In this document: one piece after another, positions 8,435 to 17,549 of the stretch
Position numbering within the stretch: the stretch's first letter is position 1
How the letters are laid out: each line of letters opens with the position of its first letter
Assembly: GCA_021647265.1 (NCBI GenBank)
Contig: JAKIVA010000004.1
Location: 25,725-89,724, forward strand
Source: Lutibacter sp.
GTDB taxonomy: Bacteria; Bacteroidota; Bacteroidia; Flavobacteriales; Flavobacteriaceae
Direction of reading: 5' to 3'
Length of the DNA stretch: 64,000 nucleotides
Notes under the pieces: generated by a model
Told to the model about the DNA's origin: nothing
What the model saw: only the letters and a program-made list of their open reading frames with translations
Databases searched by the model: none
Translations under genes and position numbers: made by a program

Positions 8435-8938
8435 TTATTGAATGCCTAATTTAGCTTTTACCGCAGGAAGTAAATCAGTACCCTTCGCCACAATTAAAGT
8501 TGAAGCTTCTAAAACGTATGTGTAACCTTGCTCTGCAGCAACATCATCGATAGCTTTTTTAGCTTTTTCTAAAATTGGTTTCAATTTTTCATCTCTTTTT
8601 TTGTTTATTTCTTCTCTAGCTACTTGAGATGCTTGGTACAAGTTTTGTTGATCTTGTTGTACTTCAGCACTTCTTTGCTGATTAACCTCATCAGTTTGAG
8701 ATTTAACTTCAGCTTCATATTTTTTTAATTTAGCTTGAAGTTTAGTTTGCTCAGCTTTTAATTCAGTTTCATAAGTTTTACTTAATTTTTCAAGTTCAGC
8801 ATTCATTGCTTTTGTTTCTGGCATAATGCTTAAAAGCTGGTCTGTACTTATATGTCCAATTTTTATTTGAGCTTGTACAGCAGTGTTAAATCCTAAAGTA
8901 ATTATTGCGATTAATAATAAGTTTTTAAATTGTTTCAT
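8435..8938 (-). CDS. OmpH/Skp family periplasmic chaperone
   Basis: A 167-residue secreted protein: signal peptide ending AVQAQ, then IKIGHISTDQLLSIMPETKA, the standard Skp/OmpH start. A long coiled coil (about residues 45-130, rich in K, E, Q and A) forms the tentacles. The C-terminal strand segment YTYVLEASTLIVAKGTDL closes the trimer core. Skp-type chaperones hold unfolded outer-membrane proteins on the way to BamA. It is the second of two tandem paralogues and follows bamA in the same orientation. Terminated by the hairpin at 8384-8416. Confidence 0.93.
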   Translation of the reverse strand: MKQFKNLLLIAIITLGFNTAVQAQIKIGHISTDQLLSIMPETKAMNAELEKLSKTYETELKAEQTKLQAKLKKYEAEVKSQTDEVNQQRSAEVQQDQQNLYQASQVAREEINKKRDEKLKPILEKAKKAIDDVAAEQGYTYVLEASTLIVAKGTDLLPAVKAKLGIQ

Positions 8939-8957
8939 TTTTATAGTTGTTATTTAT

Positions 8958-9734
8958 TTAATTATTATTCTGTTCTTTTGCTTTTTTAGCAGCTTCAATA
9001 TCTTTTATTCTTTTTTGCCTTTTAGCTTCAATTGCAGCTTTTAATTCTTCTCTTTTTTTAAGTTGAGCAGCTCTCTTATCTTCAATTTTCTTTTTTAATT
9101 CGGCTTTTCTTAAATCACGATCACTTATCTTTTTTTGTGATTCTTCATTGAGTGTTTTAGGCTCTGTTTTTGTTTTATTTCTTTTATGTTGTTTTTCTTT
9201 GGCTGCTATTGCCTTTTTACTTCTTGTGATGTTTTTAATAACCAAATCGCTAATATCAAACTTTTTATTGGTATACAACATTATTAATGAACTTGATTTA
9301 TCTAATACAAAGTCATATCTTCTTTTGGTTGCAATGTCTTGAACAGCATTAAATACTAAATCTTGAATTGGTTTAACCAATTGTTGTCTCAAAAAGAATA
9401 AATCACCATCAACACCAAAATAAGTTGCTTGTAATTTTTTTAAATCAAATTCTAAGATTTGAATATCTTCTTCTTTTTCAACAATTAACTCATCCGTTAA
9501 TAATGCTTTTTCATTGTTTAATTCAGCTTTTAATTTTTCTATTTCTTTTTCTTGTTTTTCAATATTTTGTTGCCAAACAATTGCTTTATTATTAATTTTT
9601 GCTTGTGCTTCCTTATATTCTGGAATATTTTCTAAAATATATTCCATATCAATATAGCCAATTCTTTGTGCTTTTTGTGCATTTAAAGCAAAACTTAAAA
9701 TTATAAATGCAAATAAAAGAACTTTTTTTATCAT
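8958..9734 (-). CDS. OmpH/Skp family protein with charged C-terminal tail
   Basis: A 258-residue paralogue of the following gene. It has a signal peptide (ending ALNAQ), the QRIGYIDMEYILENIPEY start, a coiled coil (about residues 40-100), the core strand RYDFVLDKSSSLIMLY, and then about 80 extra residues rich in K, R, E and A (such as KRQKRIKDIEAAKKAKEQ). The tail is probably helical and may bind cell wall, periplasmic proteins or RNA-like polyanions; its role is unknown. Located 64 bases downstream of bamA and 19 bases before the shorter paralogue, consistent with an outer-membrane assembly operon. Confidence 0.92.
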   Translation of the reverse strand: MIKKVLLFAFIILSFALNAQKAQRIGYIDMEYILENIPEYKEAQAKINNKAIVWQQNIEKQEKEIEKLKAELNNEKALLTDELIVEKEEDIQILEFDLKKLQATYFGVDGDLFFLRQQLVKPIQDLVFNAVQDIATKRRYDFVLDKSSSLIMLYTNKKFDISDLVIKNITRSKKAIAAKEKQHKRNKTKTEPKTLNEESQKKISDRDLRKAELKKKIEDKRAAQLKKREELKAAIEAKRQKRIKDIEAAKKAKEQNNN

Positions 9735-9798
9735 AACTAATAAGTATTTAGAAAAAATCGTGCCATTTAATAATATTTACAAATATAACTGATTTTGA

Positions 9799-12354
9799 TT
9801 AAAATTGTTGTCCTATAATAAAGTGAGTTTGCCAACCAGATTTTGCTGTTTGTCCAGGTAAAGGATCAAAACCATTTGCAAAGTCAATTCCTAACATCCC
9901 AAAGGCAGGCATAAATATTCTAAGTCCAACACCCGCAGATCTTTTTAATACAAATGGATTGAAATTTTTAAACCCATCATAAGAATTTCCAGCTTCTAAA
10001 AATCCTAACACATAAATTGATGCAGAAGGTTTTAATGTAATAGGATACCTAAGTTCTAATTGAAACTTATTATAAATAGTTCCTCCACTAATAGTTGACA
10101 GCCTTCCGTTCTCATAACCTCTTAAGCCAATTACTTCTCTACCGTCTAATTGGAATGTTGCTATACCGTCACCTCCTACAAAATAACGTTCAAAAGGAGA
10201 GTCGCCTAGTTGACTATTGTAACTTCCCAAAATTCCAAATTCTGCATTGGACATAATTACCAAATCATCTGTTAGTGCAGTATACCATTTCCCTTTAAAA
10301 CTAGCTTTGTAATACTCTAACCATTTGTACTTTTCACTATCTTCAAGTGTGGAGTAGTCTTTGTCATTGAACAATGAGTAAGGAAGTGTTAATTTAGCTC
10401 CTATGCTAAAGTCTGAACCTTGTTTTGGGAAAACTGGATTTGGACCAGCAGAACTTCTTCCCAAAGTAATACTGTAAGATAAATTATTTGAAGACCCTGT
10501 TGAAAAAGAAAATGTTGAAACAGGATAATCCTTTAAATCGTATAATTGGTAACTAATACTTTGTGACAATGTAAAGTAATTATCTGGCCATTGTAGCCGT
10601 TTTCCTAAGCCAATAGATGCTCCAACAATGTTTAAACGTTGATCTTTGTCAACCCTGTTGGTTTGATAATCGTATCTAAATTGTTTTGAATTATAGATAG
10701 AGAATGATAAAGATTGGGGTTTTTTACCTCCCAACCAAGGTTCTACAAATGAAAAACTTGAAGTGGTAAAAAACCTACTCTTTTGTATTCTTAACGATAG
10801 TGTTTGACCATCTCCCATAGGTAAAGGGCGGTATGCTTTTTTATTGAATAAATTTCTAAACGAAAAGTTATTAAACGATAGTCCCAAAGTACCGATAAAA
10901 GAGCCACCACCATAACCTCCTTGTAATTCTATTTGACTCGAGCCTTTTTCAGCTACAGTATAATCTATATCAACAGTTTTATCTTGAAAGTTGGGGTTAA
11001 TGTCAGGTGAAATAGCTTCAGCATCAAAAAAGCCTAATTGGCCAATTTCCCTTATGGTTCTAATAATATCTCTTTTACTGTATAAATAACCTGGTTTTGT
11101 TCTAATTTCTCTAAAAACTACATGGTCATTGGTTTTGTCATTACCATTAACAGTTACCTTTTTAATTCTTGTAGGTTGATCTTCGTAAATTCGTATTTCA
11201 ATATCAATAGAATCATTGTTAACTCTTGTTTCTACAGGAAGTACTCTTGAAAATAAATAACCATTATCTTGATATAAAGTTGCAATATCTTGAGAGTCTG
11301 GTGAGCCATCACCTGTAACTCTTTCTTTTAAAACTTTTCCATTATACGTGTCCCCTTTTTCAATTCTTAAAAGTCGTTGTAGCTGAGCATCAGTGTATTT
11401 GGTGTTTCCCAAAAATTGAATATTTCCAAAAATATATTTTTTACCTTCTTCTACCTTTATAGTTAGGTTCAATGTATTATCATCATTCCAAGTTATTGAA
11501 TGCCCAACAACTCTGGCATCTCTATACCCTTTTTCACTGTATGTAGTAATTAAATTTTCTAGGTCTTCTTTAAAATCAGTTTCAATAAATTTAGATTTTT
11601 TCCAAAACCTACCTAGCATTTCCTTTTTAGTATTTTTCAGGGTTTTTCTAAGTTTCTTTGTGCTAAAATCTTTGTTGCCTTCAAAAATAATATTTTTTAT
11701 TTTTACTTTTTCACCTTTATCAATATGAACTAGCATGTTAACTGTATTTACGCTAGAGGTATCGGGTTTTGTGTTTATGGTAACTTTTGTTTTTAAGAAT
11801 CCTTTTTCTTGAAACTTCTTTTTAAAATAGTTTTTTGTAGTAACAATTAAGTTATCTGTAACCATTGCTCCTTTTTTAAGTTCAGCATCTTTTTGTAAAT
11901 CGGAAGCTTTATTCTTTTTAACACCTTGAATGGTTACGTTGTTTAGTTGGGGTAATTCCTGAACTTCAAATTCTAAATAAGCAACATCACCATCAATTTT
12001 AGAGATGTAAACTTCTACATTGCTAAATTGTTTGGTTTCGTATAGTTTTTTGATGGCGCTTGTTAATTTATCTCCAGGTAGTTTAATTTGTTGCCCTACT
12101 TTTAAACCGGTAAAAACTTTGACAGTTTCTTCTTCAAATTTCTGAAGGCCTTTAACCGTAATTCCACCAAGTTCATAAAAACTATCTTTTTTGAAAATAG
12201 GTTTTTTTATTGTTGGAGGAATACTATCATTAACTATGGAATCATTTTTTATTTGAATCTCTTTTAAAACATTTTTTTGTGGTTCTTGTGCAATTACAGA
12301 AGTTGTTGCTAAAAAAAATGTAAAAAGTAAAAGGGCTATGTTAAATTTATTCAT
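9799..12354 (-). CDS. bamA: Outer membrane protein assembly factor BamA (Omp85)
   Basis: An 851-residue Omp85 protein that inserts beta-barrel proteins into the outer membrane. The start chosen is the ATG at 12354: it gives a clear signal peptide (LLLFTFFLATTSVIAQ). The longer frame, from 12483, runs through uppS and would lack one. POTRA repeats occupy about residues 55-430, with GITVKGLQKF, NVTIQGVKKN, NIIFEGNKDF, NIQFLGNTKY and KVTVNGNDKT as their starts. The C-terminal barrel follows and ends in FIIGQQF, with a terminal aromatic residue. The gene overlaps uppS by 8 bases and precedes two Skp-like chaperone genes. Confidence 0.96.
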   Translation of the reverse strand: MNKFNIALLLFTFFLATTSVIAQEPQKNVLKEIQIKNDSIVNDSIPPTIKKPIFKKDSFYELGGITVKGLQKFEEETVKVFTGLKVGQQIKLPGDKLTSAIKKLYETKQFSNVEVYISKIDGDVAYLEFEVQELPQLNNVTIQGVKKNKASDLQKDAELKKGAMVTDNLIVTTKNYFKKKFQEKGFLKTKVTINTKPDTSSVNTVNMLVHIDKGEKVKIKNIIFEGNKDFSTKKLRKTLKNTKKEMLGRFWKKSKFIETDFKEDLENLITTYSEKGYRDARVVGHSITWNDDNTLNLTIKVEEGKKYIFGNIQFLGNTKYTDAQLQRLLRIEKGDTYNGKVLKERVTGDGSPDSQDIATLYQDNGYLFSRVLPVETRVNNDSIDIEIRIYEDQPTRIKKVTVNGNDKTNDHVVFREIRTKPGYLYSKRDIIRTIREIGQLGFFDAEAISPDINPNFQDKTVDIDYTVAEKGSSQIELQGGYGGGSFIGTLGLSFNNFSFRNLFNKKAYRPLPMGDGQTLSLRIQKSRFFTTSSFSFVEPWLGGKKPQSLSFSIYNSKQFRYDYQTNRVDKDQRLNIVGASIGLGKRLQWPDNYFTLSQSISYQLYDLKDYPVSTFSFSTGSSNNLSYSITLGRSSAGPNPVFPKQGSDFSIGAKLTLPYSLFNDKDYSTLEDSEKYKWLEYYKASFKGKWYTALTDDLVIMSNAEFGILGSYNSQLGDSPFERYFVGGDGIATFQLDGREVIGLRGYENGRLSTISGGTIYNKFQLELRYPITLKPSASIYVLGFLEAGNSYDGFKNFNPFVLKRSAGVGLRIFMPAFGMLGIDFANGFDPLPGQTAKSGWQTHFIIGQQF

Positions 12355-13102
12355 TGAGTTTTTCAATTTGTTCACTAGTTTTTCCAAAACGTCGTTCTCT
12401 ATTCTGATATTCAAAAATTGCATTAAATAGGTTTTCTTTTCTAAAATCGGGCCAAAGTGTATTTGTAAAATACAATTCAGCATATGCTATTTGCCATAAC
12501 AAAAAATTGCTGATTCTTTTTTCTCCACTTGTTCGAATCATAAAATCAACATCCGGCAAAGAAAACGTATATAAATGGTTATTTATAATTTTTTCATTAA
12601 TTTCTTCAAGGCCAAGTTGTTTATTAACAACTTTTTTTGATATTTTTTTGATAACATTAACAATTTCTTCTCTTGATCCATAACTTAATGCCAATGTTAG
12701 TGTTAATCTGTTATTATTTTTTGTTTTTTCAATAACATCTGCAAGTTCTTTTTGTGCTCTTTCTGGTAAGTTATGAATAGTACCAATGGTGTTTAGTTTT
12801 ATATTATTTTCTTGCAGTGTTTTTAGTTCTTTTTTTAATGATGAAACTAATAAAGCCATTAATGTTTTAACTTCTAACTTGGGTCTATTCCAATTCTCAG
12901 TTGAAAAAGCGTACAAAGTTAAATAATTAACTCCAATTTCAGCACAACCTTCAATAATTTCCTTTACAGAGGTAACACCATTTTTATGTCCAAAAACGCG
13001 TGGTTTCCCTTTTGATTTTGCCCAACGCCCATTGCCATCCATAATTATTGCAATATGGTTTGGTAGTGAGCCTTTCAATATTTTAGCTTTTAAATCTTTC
13101 AT
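12347..13102 (-). CDS. uppS: Isoprenyl transferase (undecaprenyl diphosphate synthase)
   Basis: Cis-prenyltransferase that makes the C55 lipid carrier for cell-wall and O-antigen sugars; cytoplasmic, membrane-associated. The 251-residue protein has MDGNGRWAKSKG (catalytic Asp22), FGHKNGV, YLTLYAFSTENWNRP, and the C-terminal MIRTSGEKRISNFLLWQ and YFTNTLWPDF motifs. All expected substrate-binding residues are present. It overlaps the stop of the upstream DUF6089 gene by one base (TAATG) and the start of bamA by 8 bases, showing translational coupling in an envelope operon. Confidence 0.97.
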   Translation of the reverse strand: MKDLKAKILKGSLPNHIAIIMDGNGRWAKSKGKPRVFGHKNGVTSVKEIIEGCAEIGVNYLTLYAFSTENWNRPKLEVKTLMALLVSSLKKELKTLQENNIKLNTIGTIHNLPERAQKELADVIEKTKNNNRLTLTLALSYGSREEIVNVIKKISKKVVNKQLGLEEINEKIINNHLYTFSLPDVDFMIRTSGEKRISNFLLWQIAYAELYFTNTLWPDFRKENLFNAIFEYQNRERRFGKTSEQIEKLNE

Positions 13103-13782
13103 TAAAACGGACTTGAATAGCAGGCGGGTCTTCCAAAAGTATAAACTAAAGATATGCCACTTAGAATATACCAGTCGTTACTATTTGGGTTTCCAAAGGT
13201 TAAAGATTTTATATTGTTGTTATTGTAATCTATATCATCTACAAAAGTATATCTGGCTCTTAATTCAAAAGCAATGGCAAAATCTTGAAATAATTTTGTT
13301 TTATAACCAACACCAAAAGGTATTGCAAAGGATGTTTTTGAACTGTATTGGTATTGTAATGGAGCCGTTTCTGCCACTACAACATTATAATTAAAGATAG
13401 CAAATTCAAGTAGTAAATAAGGAGTATAGGTGTTTTTGTAATTGTCTAGATTGTAGTTAAAATAATTAAACTCAATTCCTACTGCCAATTCTTTTATGCT
13501 ATTTTTAAAACCAATGCCCCTAAAATAACGTTCTCTGTTTGTTGCATTTTTATCATCAGACATTATTGCTGCATAGGTGAATGTTCCTCTAAAAGAAATT
13601 CGCGGGTTCATATTCCATTTATAAATTACTCCTCCCATAATATTATTTGGGTTTATATAGTATTCAGGTCCTATATCTCCAATATAATTGCTACCACCTA
13701 TAAATAAACCAACTTCGTTAATTTGTGCATTGGAAGTGTTTGTGACACAGATAAATGTAATAAGTAAAACTAGTTTTTTCAT
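13102..13782 (-). CDS. DUF6089 family outer-membrane-like protein
   Basis: A 226-residue predicted beta-barrel starting with a signal peptide (MKKLVLLITFICVTNTSNAQ), then the family signature INEVGLFIGGSNYIGDIG, glycine- and aromatic-rich strands, and a C-terminal GISLVYTFGRP. The family is almost confined to Bacteroidota and its function is not known. The gene is usually found, as here, directly upstream of uppS-bamA. The start at 13782 is preferred over the ATG at 13800 because a TATATTTG promoter element covers 13798-13805, so the longer start would lie inside the promoter. Confidence 0.88.
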   Translation of the reverse strand: MKKLVLLITFICVTNTSNAQINEVGLFIGGSNYIGDIGPEYYINPNNIMGGVIYKWNMNPRISFRGTFTYAAIMSDDKNATNRERYFRGIGFKNSIKELAVGIEFNYFNYNLDNYKNTYTPYLLLEFAIFNYNVVVAETAPLQYQYSSKTSFAIPFGVGYKTKLFQDFAIAFELRARYTFVDDIDYNNNNIKSLTFGNPNSNDWYILSGISLVYTFGRPACYSSPF

Positions 13783-13797
13783 AAATAAAATAGCGTG

Positions 13798-13805
13798 CAA
13801 ATATA
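13798..13805 (-). promoter_or_regulatory. Predicted -7 element (TATATTTG) of the DUF6089-uppS-bamA operon
   Basis: Exact TAnnTTTG match, 15 bases upstream of the chosen DUF6089 start. No TTG at the best spacing was found, so only this half of the promoter is supported. It gives a very short leader. Confidence 0.6.
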
Positions 13806-13874
13806 AATAAATATCATTGTTTATAGAAGTTATACAAAGTCTTTTTTGTTAAACTGCTTATAAATGAAATTATT

Positions 13875-13899
13875 GTAGTTTCAGCAAACTACTTTTTTT
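13875..13899. terminator. Possible terminator hairpin downstream of nadK
   Basis: Perfect 7-bp stem GTAGTTT/AAACTAC around CAGC, 18 bases beyond the nadK stop. The T-run is on the plus strand (13893-13899), whereas nadK reads on the minus strand, where the U-tract is weak. It may act as a 3-prime stabiliser or block antisense transcription. Confidence 0.4.
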
Positions 13900-13916
13900 A
13901 AGAATAAGCACTAAAA

Positions 13917-14798
13917 TTAATTTCGGGTATCTTGACCCCAAAGTAATTTTTCACGGAGAGTTTTTATAAAAGTTTGTTTATTTAGTTGTACCATTTTTAA
14001 GTTAAATTTAGACTTTTCTACCTGTACTTCAGTGTTCCTCTTAATGGTTGTAATTCGTGAATCTAATGATAAGAAAAATTTATCTTCTCTACCACTTACC
14101 TTAAATTTTATAACAGTATCATCTGGTATTACCAACGGTCTTGCATTTAAATTATGTGGGGCAATAGGAGTTAAAACAAAACTTTTAGCTTGGGGTGTAA
14201 TTATTGGTCCTCCACAACTTAATGAGTAACCTGTGGAGCCTGTTGGTGTTGCTATTATTAATCCATCTGCCCAATAAGAAGTTAAATACTCGTTATCTAA
14301 ATACGTTTCAACGGTTATCATTGAAGCCGTGTTTTTTCTGTTTACTGAAACTTCATTTAACGCAAAATTTAAGGCAGCTAAATTTTTAATTTTTGGAGAG
14401 GTAGTAACACTTAATAATGCACGCTCTTTTACTATAAATTCACCATTAATAAGTTGTTCTATTGCATTTTTTATTTCTTCTTTTTGAACAGTTGCTAAAA
14501 AACCTAACCTTCCTGTGTTGATACCAACAATGGGAATATTTGAATTTCTAATAAAAGTTACGGCTCTTAAAATAGTACCATCACCTCCAATTGTAACCAT
14601 AAAATCAAATGAATTATCCAACTCCTTATAAGAACGAAATGTTTTAGCTGTTGAAATTTCAATATGCTTTTTTAAGCCCGAATAGTAATTTTTTTCAATA
14701 ACAAATGTTACTGAATTGGTTTCTAACATGTTAAATAATTCTTCAACATATTTTTTATCTTCAGGTTTGTAGTACTGGCCATAAATAGCAATTTTCAT
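13917..14798 (-). CDS. nadK: NAD kinase
   Basis: Phosphorylates NAD to NADP; cytoplasmic. The 293-residue protein carries GGDGT at residues 71-75, the NTGRLGFLA loop, the NE motif in FALNEVSVNRK, and DGLIIATPTGSTGYSLSCGG, all diagnostic of ATP-NAD kinases. Length and domain order are normal: an N-terminal Rossmann-like domain and a C-terminal beta-sandwich. Its start lies 2 bases after the stop of the CBS-domain gene, so the two form one transcript. A possible regulatory link between a nucleotide-sensing CBS protein and NADP synthesis is inference from this coupling only. Confidence 0.96.
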   Translation of the reverse strand: MKIAIYGQYYKPEDKKYVEELFNMLETNSVTFVIEKNYYSGLKKHIEISTAKTFRSYKELDNSFDFMVTIGGDGTILRAVTFIRNSNIPIVGINTGRLGFLATVQKEEIKNAIEQLINGEFIVKERALLSVTTSPKIKNLAALNFALNEVSVNRKNTASMITVETYLDNEYLTSYWADGLIIATPTGSTGYSLSCGGPIITPQAKSFVLTPIAPHNLNARPLVIPDDTVIKFKVSGREDKFFLSLDSRITTIKRNTEVQVEKSKFNLKMVQLNKQTFIKTLREKLLWGQDTRN

Positions 14799-14800
14799 CC

Positions 14801-15460
14801 TTAAATGTTTAAGTATTTCTGTAGGTAATTGGTTCTGTCTTTTAATTCTTCCAAATAATAATCTTCTTTATGATTCGAAAGAACTTTATAGTCATAACGC
14901 CTAAAAGACTGTATGATTTCGTTTACATCTTGCGAACTAAATTTAAGGGTGATTTTCACAGAAGTTGAATTGCTTTCAGAAATAAAAACACCCAAAATTT
15001 TACCATTATCAGATTCTACAATTTGGCAAATTTCGCTAAATGAGTAATCTCTTATTTCTTTTTCTAAAATTAAGATAGAGCCTTCGTTATTTAAAAATGG
15101 CGTATTTTTATATACGTGTAATACATCAATTAAATCATAGTAACCCAAATATTCTTTTTGAACGCTAATAACAGGGATTAAATTTGTTTCATTTAAAGCA
15201 AAAACTTTCAAAATTTCTAATAAATTATTGTTTTCTTCTGTGAAGAACAAACTAAATAAAAGTTGAAAATCATTTAACTCTTTATCATCTTCAGTAATTC
15301 CTTGTATATCAGTTTCAGAAACTAAACCAATAAGTTGGTTGTTTTTTATAACAGGAAAATGAGAATATGTAGTTTCATTGAAAAGAGACTTCACATCGGC
15401 AATCTTTGTTTGCAAGGTAAATGCCTCAAATTCCTTTAATATGTATGGGATATTTTTCAT
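14801..15460 (-). CDS. CBS-domain protein
   Basis: A 219-residue cytoplasmic protein with two CBS motifs in the first 125 residues: SHFPVIKNNQLIGLVSETDI and NLIPVISVQKEYLGYYDLID. A C-terminal domain of about 75 residues follows, with an ACT-like ridge (SVKITLKFSSQDVNEIIQSF). CBS pairs usually bind adenine nucleotides. Stand-alone CBS proteins next to nadK and pdxJ are a recurring arrangement in Flavobacteriaceae as far as I recall; the function is unknown. It heads a two-gene unit with nadK and is divergent from pdxJ. Confidence 0.9.
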   Translation of the reverse strand: MKNIPYILKEFEAFTLQTKIADVKSLFNETTYSHFPVIKNNQLIGLVSETDIQGITEDDKELNDFQLLFSLFFTEENNNLLEILKVFALNETNLIPVISVQKEYLGYYDLIDVLHVYKNTPFLNNEGSILILEKEIRDYSFSEICQIVESDNGKILGVFISESNSTSVKITLKFSSQDVNEIIQSFRRYDYKVLSNHKEDYYLEELKDRTNYLQKYLNI

Positions 15461-15521
15461 TCCAGTTGCTATTATAGTACAAATTAATCAAAAATAAAAC
15501 CAAAATCATATTCTTACTTCG

Positions 15522-15529
15522 TAAATTTG
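15522..15529 (+). promoter_or_regulatory. Predicted -7 element (TAAATTTG) of pdxJ
   Basis: Exact TAnnTTTG match 31 bases upstream of the pdxJ start, in the divergent gap with the CBS gene. A TTG at the right distance is not evident. Confidence 0.6.
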
Positions 15530-15560
15530 CTTACCCAATTTAAATTAACGTGTTTTAAGA

Positions 15561-16289
15561 ATGATAAAATTAAGTGTAAATGTAAATAAAATAGCAACAT
15601 TACGTAATTCCAGAGGAGGTGATTTTCCTAATGTTGTTAAGGTGTCTTCTGATATTCAGGGTTTTGGAGCTGATGGAATTACCATTCATCCGAGACCTGA
15701 TGAGCGTCATATTCGTTATCAAGATGCCTACGATTTAAAAAAAATAGTAACTACTGAATTTAATATTGAAGGAAATCCAATTCCTAAATTTATGGATATG
15801 GTTCTTAAAATATGTCCAACCCAAGTAACTTTAGTTCCTGATGCCATTGATGCAGTTACTTCAAATGCTGGTTGGAATACTATTAAACACCAATCTTTTT
15901 TAACAGAAATTATTACAGCGTTTAAACGAAAAGGTATACGAACCTCTATTTTTATTGATACAGATTTAAAACTAATTGAAGCTGCAGCAACAACCGGAGC
16001 TGATAGAATTGAGTTGTATACCGAAGAATTTGCTACACAATATAGAATGGGCAATAAAGAGGCTATTAAACCATATACTAAAAGTGCTGTTTTGGCAACA
16101 GAACTTGGTTTAGGGATAAATGCAGGTCACGATTTAAGTTTAGACAATATTCAGTTTTTTGCTGAAAATATTCCAAACTTAAGTGAAGTTTCCATTGGGC
16201 ATGCATTAATTACAGAATCGTTATATTTAGGATTAGAAAATGTAATTAATATGTACAAGTATAAGTTAAGTATGGCATCTAAACAATGA
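15561..16289 (+). CDS. pdxJ: Pyridoxine 5-phosphate synthase
   Basis: Condenses 1-deoxyxylulose 5-phosphate with 3-amino-2-oxopropyl phosphate to pyridoxine phosphate, the ring-forming step of DXP-dependent vitamin B6 synthesis. The 242-residue TIM barrel shows SVNVNKIATLRNSRGG, GITIHPRPDERHI (catalytic His), QVTLVPD, and the C-terminal GINAGHDLS and EVSIGHALI phosphate-binding segments. Length is normal. The last four bases (ATGA) overlap the start of the next gene, an alpha/beta hydrolase, so the two are translationally coupled. A TAAATTTG promoter element lies just upstream. Confidence 0.97.
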   Translation: MIKLSVNVNKIATLRNSRGGDFPNVVKVSSDIQGFGADGITIHPRPDERHIRYQDAYDLKKIVTTEFNIEGNPIPKFMDMVLKICPTQVTLVPDAIDAVTSNAGWNTIKHQSFLTEIITAFKRKGIRTSIFIDTDLKLIEAAATTGADRIELYTEEFATQYRMGNKEAIKPYTKSAVLATELGLGINAGHDLSLDNIQFFAENIPNLSEVSIGHALITESLYLGLENVINMYKYKLSMASKQ

Positions 16290-17050
16290 AAATTTTACAC
16301 TCAACAATTTTAGGAAAGGGAAAACCATTACTTATACTACATGGTTATTTTGGAATGAGTGATAATTGGAAATCACTAGGGAATAAATTTTCAGAAAATT
16401 TTCAGGTACATTTAATAGATCAACGTAATCATGGGAGGAGTTTTCACAGTGAAGATTTTGATTATGAACTATTAGTTGAAGATTTATACAATTACATTCA
16501 ATATTATAATTTACAGAATATTATTTTATTGGGGCATTCTATGGGTGGAAAGGTTGCCATGCTTTTTGCCGTTACTTTTCCAGAGTTAATTACTAAATTA
16601 ATTATTGCAGATATAAGCCCAAGAGCATATAAACCACATCATCAACAAATACTGGAAGCTTTAAATGAAGTTAATTTTTCAATACACAACTCACGGAAAA
16701 AAGTTGAAGAAGTATTGAGAATTTATATTAAAGAAGAAGGAATTATTCAATTTTTATTGAAAAATGTATATTGGAAAGAGAAAGGAAAATTAGATTATCG
16801 TTTCAATTTACAAAGTTTAACTGAAAATAATGCGGAAGTAGGAGAAGCCTTACCTTCATTTACCCATTTTGAAGGAGATACATTATTTTTAAAAGGAGAA
16901 AAATCAAATTATATAACAACTAAAGATGTGTCATTAATTTTAACTCATTTTCCCAATGCTAAAATTGTGACTGTCAAAAATGCAGGACATTGGCTCCATG
17001 CTGAGAATCCAGAGCAGTTTTATAATGAAGTTGTCAGGTTTTTAGCTTAA
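16286..17050 (+). CDS. Alpha/beta-fold hydrolase (YbfF-like esterase)
   Basis: A 254-residue serine hydrolase without signal peptide. It shows the oxyanion motif HGYFGMSDNW, the nucleophile elbow GHSMGGK, the acid segment following FLKGEKSNYIT, and the catalytic histidine in AGHWLHAENPEQF. The motif set and length match the YbfF group of short-chain acyl esterases. The natural substrate is unknown; coupling with pdxJ by an ATGA overlap is frequent in Flavobacteriaceae but does not itself imply a role in vitamin B6 metabolism. Confidence 0.9.
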   Translation: MKILHSTILGKGKPLLILHGYFGMSDNWKSLGNKFSENFQVHLIDQRNHGRSFHSEDFDYELLVEDLYNYIQYYNLQNIILLGHSMGGKVAMLFAVTFPELITKLIIADISPRAYKPHHQQILEALNEVNFSIHNSRKKVEEVLRIYIKEEGIIQFLLKNVYWKEKGKLDYRFNLQSLTENNAEVGEALPSFTHFEGDTLFLKGEKSNYITTKDVSLILTHFPNAKIVTVKNAGHWLHAENPEQFYNEVVRFLA

Positions 17051-17106
17051 AGAAGGAATTGGCACAATTATAGTTAATTTTATAACTCATTATAAATTTT
17101 TTAAAA

Positions 17107-17466
17107 ATGAAATTGATATTAAAAATATTATTAACGGCTATTGCTGTTGTTATATTAGCTAAATTTTTGCCTGGTGTTGAAATTGCAAATTATACCAGTG
17201 CAATTATTGTAGCAGTAGTTTTAGGGTTGTTAAGAGTTACGGTAAAACCATTACTTATCTTTTTTACACTACCGGCAACTATTGTAACTTTAGGGTTGTT
17301 TTTATTGGTAATTAATGCAGTAATTATACTGTTAGCTGATTATTTTGTTAGTGGATTTGCAGTCTCAGGATTTTGGATAGCCTTATTGTTTAGTTTGTTA
17401 TTATCACTATTTCAATCGTTTTTATATTCATTATTAAATGAAAAGAATGAAAATAGTTGGAATTGA
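17107..17466 (+). CDS. Phage-holin family (Phage_holin_4_2-like) membrane protein
   Basis: A 119-residue integral membrane protein with four hydrophobic segments, an early KFLPGVEIANYTSAI loop, and the LGLLRVTVKPLLIFFTLPATIVTLGL pattern (positions about 39-65) typical of the PF04020-type family. Despite its name this family is widespread in bacterial chromosomes without phage context; the role is unknown. No phage genes are nearby. It lies 56 bases downstream of the hydrolase gene and is followed by the tig promoter. Confidence 0.88.
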   Translation: MKLILKILLTAIAVVILAKFLPGVEIANYTSAIIVAVVLGLLRVTVKPLLIFFTLPATIVTLGLFLLVINAVIILLADYFVSGFAVSGFWIALLFSLLLSLFQSFLYSLLNEKNENSWN

Positions 17467-17480
17467 ATGAGTTAAATACT

Positions 17481-17510
17481 TTGTCAAGTTCATAAAAAAC
17501 AGTAATTTTG
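17481..17510 (+). promoter_or_regulatory. Promoter of tig (TTG-N19-TAATTTTG)
   Basis: TTG at 17481-17483 and TAATTTTG at 17503-17510, separated by 19 bases, fit both halves of the Bacteroidota housekeeping promoter. The tig start is 39 bases downstream. Confidence 0.75.
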
Positions 17511-17549
17511 CACCCGATTTTTTAATGATTTAAGATAAAAAAGCATAAA

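Noticed and set aside
12355..12483. N-terminal extension of BamA by 43 residues
   Set aside because: It would translate part of uppS in another frame and bury the signal peptide; the ATG at 12354 gives a proper signal sequence.
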